Assembly: GCA_019637855.1 (NCBI GenBank)
Contig: JAHBUX010000002.1
Location: forward strand, 62,001 to 126,000
DNA: 64,000 nt
Origin: Bdellovibrionales bacterium
GTDB lineage: Bacteria; Bdellovibrionota; Bdellovibrionia; Bdellovibrionales; UBA1609
Reading direction: 5' to 3'
The number at the start of each line of letters is the position of its first letter. The stretch's first letter is position 1. The notes under the pieces are model-generated. The model was not told where the DNA came from and made no database searches. It worked only from the letters and a program-made list of their open reading frames with translations. Shown piece after piece: positions 1 through 8,859 of this stretch. The translations under genes were made by a program, and so were the position numbers.

Positions 1-319
1 GGTGAGAGAGAATCACGTAGTCGATGCTCTCCGGTGTGTGACCATGAGCCTCTAGGTTTTCAAGCAAGAGATGACGTTCTGGAGTCTGCACACCAAAGCG
101 TTGCGCCATCTTAGGCTCAAAAAAAGCGCCGATGCCCGTTTCGCATAAAAGCTTTTTGCCATCGAACTCGATCAACAGGCAGCGGCAGGCCAGGGGAATA
201 CGGCCGGCTTCATCGGGAGCGATCCATCTCTCCCATACCGCTCGCGGAGCATTGCCAAACATGGCGCCACCGTCGAGTTTTTGTCGATTGCCTTCAATCG
301 AGGTGATGGTCGTGCTCAT
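1..319 (-). CDS. MBL-fold metallo-hydrolase, N-terminal part
   Basis: This gene runs off the left edge of the window, so only about 106 N-terminal residues are visible. The peptide begins [13 protein letters not shown] and reaches a beta-strand ending YVILSH, which is where metallo-beta-lactamase-fold enzymes carry the first histidine of their HxHxDH metal site. The rest of that motif lies outside the window. A binuclear metal hydrolase is therefore inferred; the substrate cannot be told. The start ATG overlaps the stop of the upstream YhdH-type reductase gene by four bases (ATGA), so the two are probably translated together as the last members of the msrB-phosphatase-reductase operon. Confidence 0.7.
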   Translation of the reverse strand, partial: MSTTITSIEGNRQKLDGGAMFGNAPRAVWERWIAPDEAGRIPLACRCLLIEFDGKKLLCETGIGAFFEPKMAQRFGVQTPERHLLLENLEAHGHTPESIDYVILSH

Positions 320-1314
320 TCTTCGCTCCGGATTTCCACCAGAATGCGGCCGTGCACGCGCCGGTGCAAGAGATCGTCGAAAGCGCCCATCAAATCTTTA
401 AGGCCCACTGTGCGCGTAAGAGTTTGCTGCAGATGACGTGGTTTCCATTCACTCGCGAGTTTACGCCAGATCTCTTGGCGCAACGGCATCGGAGTATTGT
501 TTGAACTTACGCCCAGCAAGCTTACTCCGCGCAGGATAAACGGCATCACCGTGGTGTTGAGCTCGGCTCGATCGGCCAAACCGATTGCCGCCACATTGCC
601 CCACAGCTGCGTGTGCGCCAAAATCTGCGCCAATAAGCCACCGCCAACGTTGTCGACCGCACCTCCGTATTTCACGCTCTCGAGCGGACGTCTACCGAGC
701 TGTAAATCGGCGGGAGTCAAAACCTCTTTCGCACCTAGAGTGTTGAGGTAGCGCACGGCTTCATGCTTGCCGCTGACCGCATGCACATCGTAACCGGCTT
801 GAGAAAAAATCTGAACCGCGAAGCTGCCCACACCACCGCTTGCGCCAGTGACCAAAATCGGACCCATTTCGGGCCGCTGGTGATTGTTCTCCATTCGGCT
901 TAACGCCAAGGCCGCAGTAAAGCCTGCGGTACCCAGAATCATCGCTTCTTTCAACGTCAGTCCCTCTGGCAGTGGCACGACAGACGAGGCCTTGACGCGA
1001 ATCAGTTCGGCATAACCGCCGTCATCGTTTTCACCAATTCCGCAACCGGTGACGATCACCTTTTGGCCGGGCTGAAAGCGCGGATCGCTAGATTCCAAAA
1101 CCATCCCGGCCGCATCAATACCGGCGTTCAACGGCGAGCGCCGTAAGATTTTGCCTTTGCCTGTGGCCCCGAGCGCGTCCTTGTAGTTCACGCTGGAGTA
1201 GTGCACGCCAATCAGAACCTCGCCGGCCGTGAGTTCATCTTGTGTCATTTGTTGCAGTTTGGCTGCTACGTCATCGCCATTGGTGTGAACTCGTAAAGCC
1301 CAAAAGGATTTCAT
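316..1314 (-). CDS. YhdH/AcuI-type NADPH-dependent quinone oxidoreductase (acryloyl-CoA reductase family)
   Basis: A 332-residue zinc-free medium-chain dehydrogenase. Residues 40-75 ([15 protein letters not shown], then NAGIDAAG) and the nucleotide-binding stretch [10 protein letters not shown] at 155-164 are typical of the YhdH/YhfP/AcuI family, which uses NADPH to reduce acryloyl-CoA or related enones. Length matches the family (about 325-335). The protein should be cytosolic. Its start overlaps the phosphatase stop by four bases and its own stop overlaps the MBL hydrolase start, so it sits in a tightly coupled four-gene unit with msrB. Detoxification of reactive carbonyls or quinones would fit next to msrB, but that is inference; the true substrate is unknown. 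Confidence 0.85.
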   Translation of the reverse strand: MKSFWALRVHTNGDDVAAKLQQMTQDELTAGEVLIGVHYSSVNYKDALGATGKGKILRRSPLNAGIDAAGMVLESSDPRFQPGQKVIVTGCGIGENDDGGYAELIRVKASSVVPLPEGLTLKEAMILGTAGFTAALALSRMENNHQRPEMGPILVTGASGGVGSFAVQIFSQAGYDVHAVSGKHEAVRYLNTLGAKEVLTPADLQLGRRPLESVKYGGAVDNVGGGLLAQILAHTQLWGNVAAIGLADRAELNTTVMPFILRGVSLLGVSSNNTPMPLRQEIWRKLASEWKPRHLQQTLTRTVGLKDLMGAFDDLLHRRVHGRILVEIRSEE

Positions 1315-1793
1315 GCCGAAAGCTCCTTCTTCACATGCTGGAGCAGTTCGCGACAGGCGTCCTCGATTAAGTCGAGCACGTGTTCAAAGCCATCGGCCTC
1401 GCGATAATAGGGGTCGGGCACCTCTTGAACTGAGTGGATGCGGCAAAAGGAAACCAAGGGTTTCACCTTGTGGTGATGTTCTTTCTTCACGTCTAAGGCC
1501 AGCACGTTGCGTAGATTGGAGCTGTCCATGGTGAGAATGTAATCGTATTCGCTCAGGTCCTCAGGCGCACGGATCTGGCGTGCCTCCAAATCGCTGAGGT
1601 CATAACCGCGCTGACGTGCATGTTGGATCATGCGGCCATCGGGAGAGTCGCCTTCATGCCAGCCTCCGGTGCCGGCTGAATCGACTTTTATTTTTCCCTC
1701 TAGACCCGCCTGGCGGACCATATCGCGAAAAACACCTTCGGCAGCGGGTGAGCGACAGATATTTCCTAAACAAACGAACAAGACCTTCTTCAT
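1311..1793 (-). CDS. low-molecular-weight protein tyrosine phosphatase
   Basis: A 160-residue cytosolic phosphatase. The signature P-loop CLGNICRS is at residues 8-15, giving nucleophile Cys8 and Arg14, and the general acid is Asp127 in VPDPYY, as in the LMW-PTP family. Length is normal. These enzymes dephosphorylate phosphotyrosine proteins, and in bacteria often act with BY-kinases in capsule or exopolysaccharide control, but no such kinase is adjacent here. The start overlaps the msrB stop (ATGA), and the stop overlaps the YhdH-type reductase start in the same way, so all are likely on one message. Arsenate reductase of the same fold is a less likely alternative because it has other conserved cysteines. 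Confidence 0.9.
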   Translation of the reverse strand: MKKVLFVCLGNICRSPAAEGVFRDMVRQAGLEGKIKVDSAGTGGWHEGDSPDGRMIQHARQRGYDLSDLEARQIRAPEDLSEYDYILTMDSSNLRNVLALDVKKEHHHKVKPLVSFCRIHSVQEVPDPYYREADGFEHVLDLIEDACRELLQHVKKELSA

Positions 1794-2194
1794 TTCTTAC
1801 CTTGAAACTTCAACGAGGCCGAATTGATACAGTAGCGTTGACCAGTGGGCCTGGGACCGTCTTCAAACACGTGACCTAGGTGCGCGCCGCAGTTGTGACA
1901 CAGCACTTCGATGCGTTCCATTCCCAATTTGTGATCCGGTTGGCTTTCAATTCGTGTTCCGTTAACGCCATCGATCGGTTGGTAAAAACTCGGCCAGCCT
2001 GAGCCGCTATCGTATTTGGTGTCTGAGGAAAACAGCGGCACCCCACAGCAAACGCAAGTGTATTCGCCCTTTTCCTTGTTGCCGTTGTACTCACCGGTGA
2101 AGGCGCGTTCGGTGCCGCCTTCGCGAGTGATGCGATATTGATCGTCGGTAAGACGCTCTTTCCAGAATGATTTTGGTTGGTTCTTCCAGTCCAT
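1790..2194 (-). CDS. msrB: peptide-methionine (R)-S-oxide reductase MsrB
   Basis: Repairs oxidised proteins by reducing methionine-R-sulfoxide. I chose the ATG giving [15 protein letters not shown] (134 residues), because longer reading runs into the divergent nitroreductase promoter and adds 55 residues foreign to the family. Zinc is held by two CxxC pairs (Cys47/Cys50 and Cys99/Cys102), the substrate motif SGSGWPSF is at 63-70, and the catalytic cysteine is Cys122 in RYCINSASL. No signal peptide is seen, so it should act in the cytosol. It is the first gene of a leftward operon with a tyrosine phosphatase, a reductase and a metallo-hydrolase, and shares a short divergent promoter region with the nitroreductase. 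Confidence 0.95.
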   Translation of the reverse strand: MDWKNQPKSFWKERLTDDQYRITREGGTERAFTGEYNGNKEKGEYTCVCCGVPLFSSDTKYDSGSGWPSFYQPIDGVNGTRIESQPDHKLGMERIEVLCHNCGAHLGHVFEDGPRPTGQRYCINSASLKFQGKK

Positions 2195-2250
2195 GGAGGG
2201 TAATTTAGGAGTTTGCTTGCTATTCAGCAAGACCGTTTTTGGAGGGCCGA

Positions 2251-2793
2251 ATGGATATCCGCGAAATGATCCTGACCAGACGCACAGTGAATAACTACAC
2301 ACCCGAAAAAGTCCCTGATTCCGTGGTGGAAGAGGCTTTGGCTTTAAGTTTGTGGGCACCCAACCACAAACTCACATACCCGTGGGTGTACACGTGGCTG
2401 GGGGCAGAAACGCGCGCTCGTTTGGGGGATCTCAATGCCGAGTTGAAGGGGGCCAATCCGATAAAAGCCAAAGCTGCGCGGGACAACGTGGTCACTCCCT
2501 CTCACCTTATCAGTTTAGCCATCAAGCGCAGCGAGAAAGTGGAACGTCAACATGAGGACTACGCCACCTTGTCGTGCAGTGTTCAGATCGCCACGATGTT
2601 TTTGTGGCAACATGGAATCGCCACCAAATGGAGTACCGGTGGTTGGAGCATGCATCCGCGCGCTTACGAAATCATTGGTCTGAGTCCAGAGGAAGTAAAG
2701 CTTGAGGGCTGCTTGATGATTGGCCGCCCGCAGATCATGCCGCCGACGCCGGAGCGGCCACCGCTCGCGCAGTTCTTACGCCGCACTACATAG
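2251..2793 (+). CDS. nitroreductase family protein
   Basis: A 180-residue FMN-binding fold protein of the nitroreductase superfamily, beginning [16 protein letters not shown], the usual start where Arg residues hold the FMN phosphate. The chosen ATG has a good ribosome site, GGAGGG, five bases upstream; a TTG four codons earlier would place that site inside the gene. [11 protein letters not shown] at about residues 37-47 matches the FMN/substrate loop of the family. Such enzymes reduce nitro compounds, quinones or enones using NAD(P)H; the substrate is not deducible. It is divergent from msrB and its end overlaps the convergent DUF2914 gene by eight bases. Confidence 0.85.
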   Translation: MDIREMILTRRTVNNYTPEKVPDSVVEEALALSLWAPNHKLTYPWVYTWLGAETRARLGDLNAELKGANPIKAKAARDNVVTPSHLISLAIKRSEKVERQHEDYATLSCSVQIATMFLWQHGIATKWSTGGWSMHPRAYEIIGLSPEEVKLEGCLMIGRPQIMPPTPERPPLAQFLRRTT

Positions 2794-3940
2794 TGTCGTA
2801 TTCGAAAGAGCGCGGTTCCTCGGGTGAGAGTTCGACCGTGAAGTAGATGCGGCCAATCTCTCGGCCGTCATTGGTCTCGACCTGAACTTTCCACTCGCCC
2901 GGTTGATAGTTGGATTTGGTGCCGTAGCCGCGAAAGCCTTCTTCACGCCCTCCGACGATGCGAATGGGAATAGTGTCTTGCATCTCCCAACCGGTACGAT
3001 TGTCCTTCCAAAACCAGCGCATCTGCACCTGATCGGAAAAGCGAGTGGGGGAGAAGATGCGGAAGGCGACGTAGATTTTGTCGCCCTTTTGCGCCACGAA
3101 ATTCTGATCGCCGTGTTGCCAGAATTTCCACCAAGGACGTTCATTGGCCAGCTGGTATTCGTCGCCGGCTTTTTCGACGCCGTGATAGACACCCATAAAA
3201 GGAATCGACAGCGGCACTGGCGGGGTGAGCTTCAGCAAGTAAAGCGACACGAAAATAATCAGCACACCCGACATGGGCAGCAGAATCTGGCTCTTCGCTT
3301 GTTCGAAAAACAGCGGGCGATAGGTTTGAATCCACCACACCACTCCAATCATCGGCAGACAGCCGATCACCATGGAGAACATAAAGACGGCGGTTCCCAT
3401 ATAGCCCACAAAAATAGGAACGAGGCCGGAAAAGAACGCCAAACTGCATAGCGCGAACAGGCCGAATTTGAACGGCAAGCCCAGGGCGCGGAAACGATGG
3501 GATTCGTTGGCGACCATAAGAAAAACGATCACGATCAAAAAGCCGAAGGACACCAGGAGCGACGAGCTTTTGAAGAAAAATATCGTGTACATGTTGAGCA
3601 AAGTGCCGAAGAAGAAATGCAGAATGCCCGAGCGATATTCGTAGTACCAGCGCTTCAGAACGAACATTGTCGAATGATCTTTGGGTGGTTCGACTTGTTC
3701 GAAAAACATCTGCATCAGAGCAAAAAGGATCAGAGCCAGATACACGATCTGTTGTCCGATGGTTTCCCAGGAGTCGATGCGCGCCACGAGCAGCATATCG
3801 AAAATAAACCCACCGACGAAAAAGCCGATGGTGAAACGATCTTCGTTTTGATCGTAGTAGGCGCGCAGACGGCCCATGCGAGAGTTCGGTGACGACGGCG
3901 GCGGGGTGGTGGGCGTAACGGTGTTGCTCATCGGACCCAT
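2786..3940 (-). CDS. DUF2914 membrane protein
   Basis: About 384 residues. The first two thirds form a bundle of roughly seven to eight hydrophobic segments, starting near FTIGFFVGGFIFDMLLV. The last 120 residues are a soluble beta-rich domain (KIYVAFRIFSP through GEWKVQVETNDGREIGRIYF) of the DUF2914 family, whose function is unknown. The C-terminal domain is likely periplasmic. The start is uncertain: the first ATG and another three codons later are both possible and neither has a clear ribosome site. It is a single gene, convergent with the nitroreductase and divergent from the esterase. Confidence 0.75.
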   Translation of the reverse strand: MGPMSNTVTPTTPPPSSPNSRMGRLRAYYDQNEDRFTIGFFVGGFIFDMLLVARIDSWETIGQQIVYLALILFALMQMFFEQVEPPKDHSTMFVLKRWYYEYRSGILHFFFGTLLNMYTIFFFKSSSLLVSFGFLIVIVFLMVANESHRFRALGLPFKFGLFALCSLAFFSGLVPIFVGYMGTAVFMFSMVIGCLPMIGVVWWIQTYRPLFFEQAKSQILLPMSGVLIIFVSLYLLKLTPPVPLSIPFMGVYHGVEKAGDEYQLANERPWWKFWQHGDQNFVAQKGDKIYVAFRIFSPTRFSDQVQMRWFWKDNRTGWEMQDTIPIRIVGGREEGFRGYGTKSNYQPGEWKVQVETNDGREIGRIYFTVELSPEEPRSFEYDTM

Positions 3941-4040
3941 TATAAAAATCGGGGCGCTTTAGGTCAGCACAAACTTGCCTCTTTAAAGAGAGCCGCCAAC
4001 GGGCTGGACTTTCGCCGCGCCACAGACCATATTGGGGCGC

Positions 4041-4697
4041 ATGCGAGAAAAAATAGGCCAGCTCGATTGTTTGGTTCGCCGGGGCGAAAATGAAAAGCGG
4101 TGTTTTGTTCTTCTGCATGGGTTCGGTGCCGATGCCGCCGATTTGTTTCCGCTGGCCGACTACCTTGATCCTCAAGGCGAGTGGAGTTTTTACGTTCCAA
4201 ACGCCCCCTTAGAGGTGCCGATCGGCCCGGGTTGGACCGGTCGTGGTTGGTTTCCGATCTCTTTGCGTGATTTAGAAGCCGGTGTCGACTTCACGCAAGT
4301 GCGTCCGCCCGGATTGGACAAGTCTTCCGAGATGGTCAGTCAGCTAATTTTCGATTTGAATGCGGAGCAGCTGGTGCTGGGCGGTTTTAGCCAAGGGGCG
4401 ATGATCGCGACCGAAGTGGCAATGAATAGTCCTAACGATGTGGCCGGGTTGGTTTTGTATTCGGCGGTCTTATTGGATGAACCTGGTTGGACCAAGAAGG
4501 CGTCCGGGCTGGCGGGGAAGAAGCTGTTACAGAGCCATGGCAGCGCGGACACGGTCTTGCCCTTCAGCGCGGGACAGAGATTGTTTAATCTTTTAAAGGG
4601 CGCCGGGATGGATGGGCAGTTTATTGGTTTTTCAGGTGCGCATGAGATTCCGGTTCCGGTGTTGAGAAAAACGGCGGAGTTCATTAGCAACATTTAG
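4041..4697 (+). CDS. phospholipase/carboxylesterase-type alpha/beta hydrolase
   Basis: A serine hydrolase of the acyl-protein thioesterase/carboxylesterase family (about 218 residues). The oxyanion strand FVLLHGFGAD is near residues 23-32, the nucleophile elbow is GGFSQGA, the acid is Asp in HGSADTVLP, and the catalytic histidine is in SGAHEIP, so the triad is complete. No signal peptide is present. I prefer the ATG giving MREKIGQL over a TTG nine bases earlier, since GGGG lies just upstream of the ATG. These enzymes cleave acyl esters or thioesters; the substrate is unknown. It converges on a small exported Asp-rich protein 23 bases downstream. Confidence 0.85.
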   Translation: MREKIGQLDCLVRRGENEKRCFVLLHGFGADAADLFPLADYLDPQGEWSFYVPNAPLEVPIGPGWTGRGWFPISLRDLEAGVDFTQVRPPGLDKSSEMVSQLIFDLNAEQLVLGGFSQGAMIATEVAMNSPNDVAGLVLYSAVLLDEPGWTKKASGLAGKKLLQSHGSADTVLPFSAGQRLFNLLKGAGMDGQFIGFSGAHEIPVPVLRKTAEFISNI

Positions 4698-4720
4698 TGC
4701 GACGTACTTCTCGCCCGTCG

Positions 4721-4996
4721 CTAATGGAACTCATCATACCCACCGTCATCATCGCCCCAACCGCCTTCGCCATCCTCTTCCTGATTGTCAGGAATCCCAT
4801 CCTCGTCGTTGTCACGCACACAATCCTGCTCATAGGTTTCGCAAAACCCAGGTTCAGCAGGGACACCATCATCCGGTCGGCCAGAGTCATCGGCCAATGA
4901 GCGTTCGACAGTCTTCAACACATGACTGGTAAAACCGGATGTGGCGTAAGCCGGCAAGCCGATCAACAACAGAATTAGAAATGCAGATTTCATCAT
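4721..4996 (-). CDS. small exported Asp/Glu-rich protein with calcium-binding-like repeats
   Basis: A 91-residue protein with a clear signal peptide (MMKSAFLILLLIGLPAYATS). The mature part has two cysteines in FCETYEQDC and ends in an extremely acidic tail with DNDEDGIPD, then clusters of Gly and Asp. That unit resembles the DxDxDGxxD calcium-binding repeats of thrombospondin type 3 and OmpA-linked proteins. A strong ribosome site, AAGGGGGAT, supports the start. It would be periplasmic or outside the cell and probably binds calcium; no partner is known. It stands alone, 60 bases downstream of the DUF4156-like lipoprotein gene on the same strand. Confidence 0.75.
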   Translation of the reverse strand: MMKSAFLILLLIGLPAYATSGFTSHVLKTVERSLADDSGRPDDGVPAEPGFCETYEQDCVRDNDEDGIPDNQEEDGEGGWGDDDGGYDEFH

Positions 4997-5056
4997 TAGA
5001 TCCCCCTTGTCGAGGGACCTATCAGAAAGGCGCGAGCCGAGTCCAGATTAAAATGC

Positions 5057-5359
5057 TCAGGGGCATTCGTAGGCTACACCGACCACGCTTGTACCGTAGG
5101 CTGAGTACTGTTTGATCATAACGTAGTTCGCACCCTTGTTGGCGGCTTCTTGTTTAAGGTCCGCCAAGGCTTGCTCTTGCGTACCTTTGGCCGAGGTGGT
5201 GGTGCCGTTGATGGGACCAATCTCTTTGCAGTCATCAGGGGCCGTGTCGCGGCTGACTTTAACTTCTTTGACGTCAGGCAGAACCGAGCGACTACGGCAG
5301 CCAGTAGTGAAAATCGCCGCCATTAAAATCGCGGACAGAACAAGTGTTGAACGTGACAT
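5057..5359 (-). CDS. DUF4156-like lipoprotein
   Basis: A 100-residue lipoprotein precursor. The hydrophobic start MSRSTLVLSAILMAAIFTTGC ends in the lipobox-like TTGC, with Cys21 as lipid anchor. The mature part DCKEIGPINGTT, then QALADLKQEAANKGANYVMI, and the closing VVGVAYECP match the DUF4156/RcsF-like fold of small outer-membrane lipoproteins with paired cysteines. The ribosome site GAGGTGAT precedes the ATG. RcsF relatives sense envelope stress, but that role is not shown here. It is probably a monocistronic gene between the DUF3187 barrel and the acidic exported protein. Confidence 0.8.
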   Translation of the reverse strand: MSRSTLVLSAILMAAIFTTGCRSRSVLPDVKEVKVSRDTAPDDCKEIGPINGTTTSAKGTQEQALADLKQEAANKGANYVMIKQYSAYGTSVVGVAYECP

Positions 5360-5430
5360 GCGATCACCTCACTTTGCATTTGCAAAACAGACCATGAATT
5401 GGCCATGAAGGGAACGGCTTATCGCGCCGC

Positions 5431-6534
5431 TCAGAACACAAAGTGCATCTGTGTAATAAAAGCCACGTCCGGCGAACCATTGATGTAGTTCCACGAACCA
5501 CTGTCGCGATCACCCAAACCCCAGTCCTCCATTATGGAGAAGCCGACTGAACTTCCTTGTCCCCAACGATACACGAATGCGGCCGATTGCGAGCCGCGCC
5601 ATTCGGTAAGTCCTAGCCATCCGGAAGCTTCGCGTTCTGCATCTTGAGCGACGGGGTCAGTGTACGTGTAGTTGTACTTCAAGTATTTCTGCTCGAAGAG
5701 CGGTGATTCGGTGCGCGCAGTAATTAACAAAGCGAAATTGCTGTCCAGGGCGAAACGCAAAACCAATTCGTACATCTGCTGCCATTGACGTTGCGGCCAA
5801 CCGGAGAAGGTTTCGTTGTAGCTATTCTTGCTCACCGCCGCAGTAAACCAAGCGCCTGAAGCGCCGGAGAAGGGCACCCCTAAGTGCGCCGTTCCGGTGT
5901 AGTCGTTGCGACCCGAGGTCAAACCCTCACGACGATTCTGCGTAGGGAATTTTGCTTGTGCCGAAACAGCGAAGCCGCACTGACAAGCACCTGGTGTTGG
6001 GCTGTTCCATTGCAACAGCCATAGTTTCAGCTTGGTGCGAATGTTACCGACACCTTCGGCATAGGGACTAGAGATTTGGTTCACCCCGTTACGCTGAATC
6101 ACGAAGCTGTTGTCGAACTTCCCGTTTTCGGTGCGCATAAAGCGATCGAAGTTACCGATCACATGAAATTGGTCGATAAAGTCGTCCAAGAATCCGCCAT
6201 TGTGATTGGCGTAGGGGACTTCTACCGAAAAGGCGAGAGACGGTGTGAGCTGAAAGCCCGTCGTGATCACCGCCGTCGATTGCTCGTAGTCCGCCTTGAA
6301 TTTATAGATGTCGCCCGTGCGCCGATCGGTCACACTCATCTCTTGGTTCCAAATATTGGCTTGCGAGAACTCCATATTGAACCAGGACTTGCCAGCCCAA
6401 CCGGGCATCTCTCCGACTGGAGAGGCGTACATCCAGCCGACGGGATGAGCGATATGATAGCTGCCGACTTCAGCCAAAGCTGAACAGGCCGTTAACGCGG
6501 CGATCGCGAGTGCTATCATCCTGATGACACGCAT
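5431..6534 (-). CDS. DUF3187 family outer-membrane beta-barrel protein
   Basis: A 367-residue exported protein. The signal peptide MRVIRMIALAIAALTACSALA is followed by alternating amphipathic strands rich in aromatic residues and Asn, and the chain ends in aromatic phenylalanine (MHFVF), the usual C-terminal signature of outer-membrane barrels. Sequence such as FQLTPSLAFSVEVPYANHNGGFLDDFIDQFH resembles DUF3187, a family of unknown role found in several Gram-negative groups. The start codon lies 30 bases beyond the start-side end of the oxidoreductase gene, whose transcription may continue separately. Function unknown; a transport or surface role is a guess. Confidence 0.75.
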   Translation of the reverse strand: MRVIRMIALAIAALTACSALAEVGSYHIAHPVGWMYASPVGEMPGWAGKSWFNMEFSQANIWNQEMSVTDRRTGDIYKFKADYEQSTAVITTGFQLTPSLAFSVEVPYANHNGGFLDDFIDQFHVIGNFDRFMRTENGKFDNSFVIQRNGVNQISSPYAEGVGNIRTKLKLWLLQWNSPTPGACQCGFAVSAQAKFPTQNRREGLTSGRNDYTGTAHLGVPFSGASGAWFTAAVSKNSYNETFSGWPQRQWQQMYELVLRFALDSNFALLITARTESPLFEQKYLKYNYTYTDPVAQDAEREASGWLGLTEWRGSQSAAFVYRWGQGSSVGFSIMEDWGLGDRDSGSWNYINGSPDVAFITQMHFVF

Positions 6535-6563
6535 AAGTTTAGGATCTCAAAAACGCGGGCGCC

Positions 6564-7667
6564 TTACAAATCGTCGTAGGACAGTTTCACGATTCTAGAC
6601 AGCGGTTTGGCTTGGCAGGTAAGGGCCTCGCACATGGCGATATTGTCGTCGGTAAGGATACCAGGATCTTCCTGATAAACTCGGCCTTCCTGGATCTTCG
6701 CCATGCACGCCATGCAGGCGCCGTCCATGCAGGAGTAAGGAGGTTGTGCGCCCGCCTCAAGCAGGGTCTCGAGCACACTCTGACCTTGTTTAGCCGGGAT
6801 TTCGAAGGTCTCGCCGTTGATCTTAGCGATAATTTTCTCAGGACTTTCGGCAGGTGTTTGGGGACCAATGAATGTCCAGGTGTCATTCACCGCAGGACCA
6901 GGTTTATGCAGCGAAATGGCGAAATCCTCTTCGCGGATATGCTCTTTTGCCACTCCGTTCTCCATTAGCGCGTGACGGACGGTGCTCATAAACTCTTTGG
7001 GTCCGCACAGGTAGTACTCGCGCATTTTCCCTGGGACGGGCATTTCTAAAATTTCGCCGATCAGATTCTTGTCCAAGCGGCCAGTGTGGCCAGTCCAACC
7101 ATCCGTCGGTTTGGTCAGCGAGTGCACCACGTCCAGCCGCGAAGGATGATTACGCGCCCATTCGTCGATCTCCTTGCGATAGATGATCGATTCTTCAGTG
7201 CGATTGCAATACATCAAAGTGACATGATTCAAAGTCGATGCGCTTAACACGGTTTTCAGAATTGAAAATACCGGAGTTATACCCGAGCCCGCGGCGATCA
7301 AAACGTAGTGCACGCCTTTGGCTTCGAGCGACGGGCGAAAGAAATTACCCGCCGGCGGTGCCGTCATCAGCACATCGCCTTCTTTGACCCGCTCACACAA
7401 ATAGGTGGAACCGCGGCCGCCGTGCACTTTTTTGACGGTGACCTTGAATTCCTTATCGGTCAAAGGCGAAGTCGAGAGCGAGTAACTGCGATTCAGTTGT
7501 TCGCCGTTGATGTCCATAAAGAAGGTCACGAATTGGCCTGCTTGATAGTGAAACTGCTTTTTGAGCGCTTCGGGGATCTCAAGCACGAGCGAAACGGCAT
7601 CCGCTGTTTCTTGAATGCGTTGGATAACTTTCAGCGCTTTTCCCAATTGATCCACTCGCAATGACAT
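6564..7667 (-). CDS. PaaE-like ferredoxin reductase with C-terminal 2Fe-2S domain
   Basis: A 367-residue electron-transfer protein. The FAD domain shows RSYSLS at 60-65, the NAD(P) domain shows GSGITP at 127-132 and YYLCGP at 218-223. A plant-type ferredoxin domain follows with cluster ligands Cys313, Cys318, Cys321 and Cys351. This layout is that of PaaE, the reductase of phenylacetyl-CoA epoxidase, and of related oxygenase reductases. No oxygenase gene is next to it, so its partner is unknown; a desaturase or hydroxylase elsewhere is plausible. It lies six bases after dapF on the same strand, indicating cotranscription. Confidence 0.85.
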   Translation of the reverse strand: MSLRVDQLGKALKVIQRIQETADAVSLVLEIPEALKKQFHYQAGQFVTFFMDINGEQLNRSYSLSTSPLTDKEFKVTVKKVHGGRGSTYLCERVKEGDVLMTAPPAGNFFRPSLEAKGVHYVLIAAGSGITPVFSILKTVLSASTLNHVTLMYCNRTEESIIYRKEIDEWARNHPSRLDVVHSLTKPTDGWTGHTGRLDKNLIGEILEMPVPGKMREYYLCGPKEFMSTVRHALMENGVAKEHIREEDFAISLHKPGPAVNDTWTFIGPQTPAESPEKIIAKINGETFEIPAKQGQSVLETLLEAGAQPPYSCMDGACMACMAKIQEGRVYQEDPGILTDDNIAMCEALTCQAKPLSRIVKLSYDDL

Positions 7668-7673
7668 TTGTGC

Positions 7674-8483
7674 TTAGCCTCCGGTAAACCAGGTGATCAC
7701 GGCGATGACTTTGGCGGGCCCGCTCAACGCGGGCCGTCCGTTCTTCCATATCACGAAGAGGCGACCGCCGGGTACCGCTACTTCGATTCGCTTGTTTTCT
7801 TCGCCGCGCAAAACAGAGTGGGCGGCGGCCACGGCTCCGGTGCCACAAGCGCGGGTGAAACCTTCCACGCCGCGTTCAAAGGTCACGCTCTCAATCACAC
7901 TGCCGCTCAGCGGGCGTACGAAAGTGACATTAGTGCCTTCTTTTTGAAAGCGCGGATCGCGTTTGATCTCCAGAGCGAGGGCCTCCAGGCGTTCTAAGTC
8001 GGTGATATCGGGTACGCGCAGCACCGCATGGGGGACGCCGGCTCGCACGAAGTCAAAGCTCAGTTTATCGACTTCGTTAGCGCTCCATTGATTCCATTCC
8101 GCTTCTACGACGGGCGCCAAAGTGACTTCGATATTCTGCGCGGATTCGACGCGAGCATGGACCGTGCCGCTACGAGTTTGAAAGGCTAAGTCCTTTTTGC
8201 CCGTGCGCGTAGACACGTAAAGACTTACGGCGCGTGCGGCATTGCCACACATTTCAGCTGGGCTGCCATCGGAGTTATAAAAATCCCAAGCAAAATCCAA
8301 GCTGGGGTGCTTTTCTAAAAACACCGCGCCGTCGGCGCCAATGCCCTCATGACGATCGCACCAGCTTTGCACCCACTGTGAGCGTTCGCCCGCTGCACTC
8401 CAATTGTGTTGCAAAAGATCGACAAGAATAAAGTCGTTGCCGGTGGCCGACAGTTTGACGAGAGGAGTGTCTAGGGTTCGCAT
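7674..8483 (-). CDS. dapF: diaminopimelate epimerase DapF
   Basis: Converts LL- to meso-diaminopimelate for lysine and peptidoglycan synthesis. From the chosen ATG the protein has 269 residues and starts MRTLDTPLVKLSATGNDF, the classic N-terminus with GNDF. The two catalytic cysteines are Cys79 in EMCGNAAR and Cys213 in RACGTGA, both in their standard motifs. An upstream in-frame start would add 19 residues unlike the family. Cytosolic. It is the first gene of a leftward pair with the PaaE-like reductase and is divergent from a small exported protein. Confidence 0.95.
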   Translation of the reverse strand: MRTLDTPLVKLSATGNDFILVDLLQHNWSAAGERSQWVQSWCDRHEGIGADGAVFLEKHPSLDFAWDFYNSDGSPAEMCGNAARAVSLYVSTRTGKKDLAFQTRSGTVHARVESAQNIEVTLAPVVEAEWNQWSANEVDKLSFDFVRAGVPHAVLRVPDITDLERLEALALEIKRDPRFQKEGTNVTFVRPLSGSVIESVTFERGVEGFTRACGTGAVAAAHSVLRGEENKRIEVAVPGGRLFVIWKNGRPALSGPAKVIAVITWFTGG

Positions 8484-8595
8484 AGAATGGGCGTAACTCC
8501 TAAACAGATACGCGCCAAGGTCTTTTGATCCGCGGCGCATTGTGACTTATTTAAAATATAGGGAAATCATAGGTTTATCTGCAGAGGTGTTTTCG

Positions 8596-8859
8596 ATGTT
8601 GGGGACGTGGGCTGGTTTGTTCGTACTTGTGCTGGCGTCTTCGCTCAGCCTGGCGCAGCCTAAAGATAAATCGGCGGAAGAGGAGCCGAATTCGGTGGCG
8701 CCAGCTGTGCCGCCCGAACCTGTACGTCGCTTTGGCGAAGGTAGCTTTTACGACAATCCGGCCGAGCAGAAAAAGCGGGCTGAGGAACTGTATCGCGAGT
8801 TGATGGAAACTCCACCCAAAGCTCCCGCCGCCGGCGGGCCTACGGAAGAAAGCAATTGA
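8596..8859 (+). CDS. small exported protein, unknown function
   Basis: About 87 residues from the ATG at MLGTWAGL, which follows the ribosome site GAGGTG by six bases. The N-terminus LFVLVLASSLSLAQ is a signal peptide. The mature part is polar and Pro/Glu/Lys-rich, with a predicted helix DNPAEQKKRAEELYRELM. I do not recognise a family. A longer reading begins at 8542 but would place the signal sequence internally. It is divergent from dapF and its last 20 bases overlap the end of the convergent dinB. Confidence 0.55.
   Translation: MLGTWAGLFVLVLASSLSLAQPKDKSAEEEPNSVAPAVPPEPVRRFGEGSFYDNPAEQKKRAEELYRELMETPPKAPAAGGPTEESN

Noticed and set aside
2195-2359. 55-residue N-terminal extension of msrB
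   Set aside because: It overlaps the nitroreductase start region and is absent from MsrB proteins; a good ATG lies at the family start.
3141-4175. 344-codon minus-strand frame overlapping the DUF2914 gene
   Set aside because: Composition is Arg/His-rich as in shadow frames, and it would cross the divergent esterase start.
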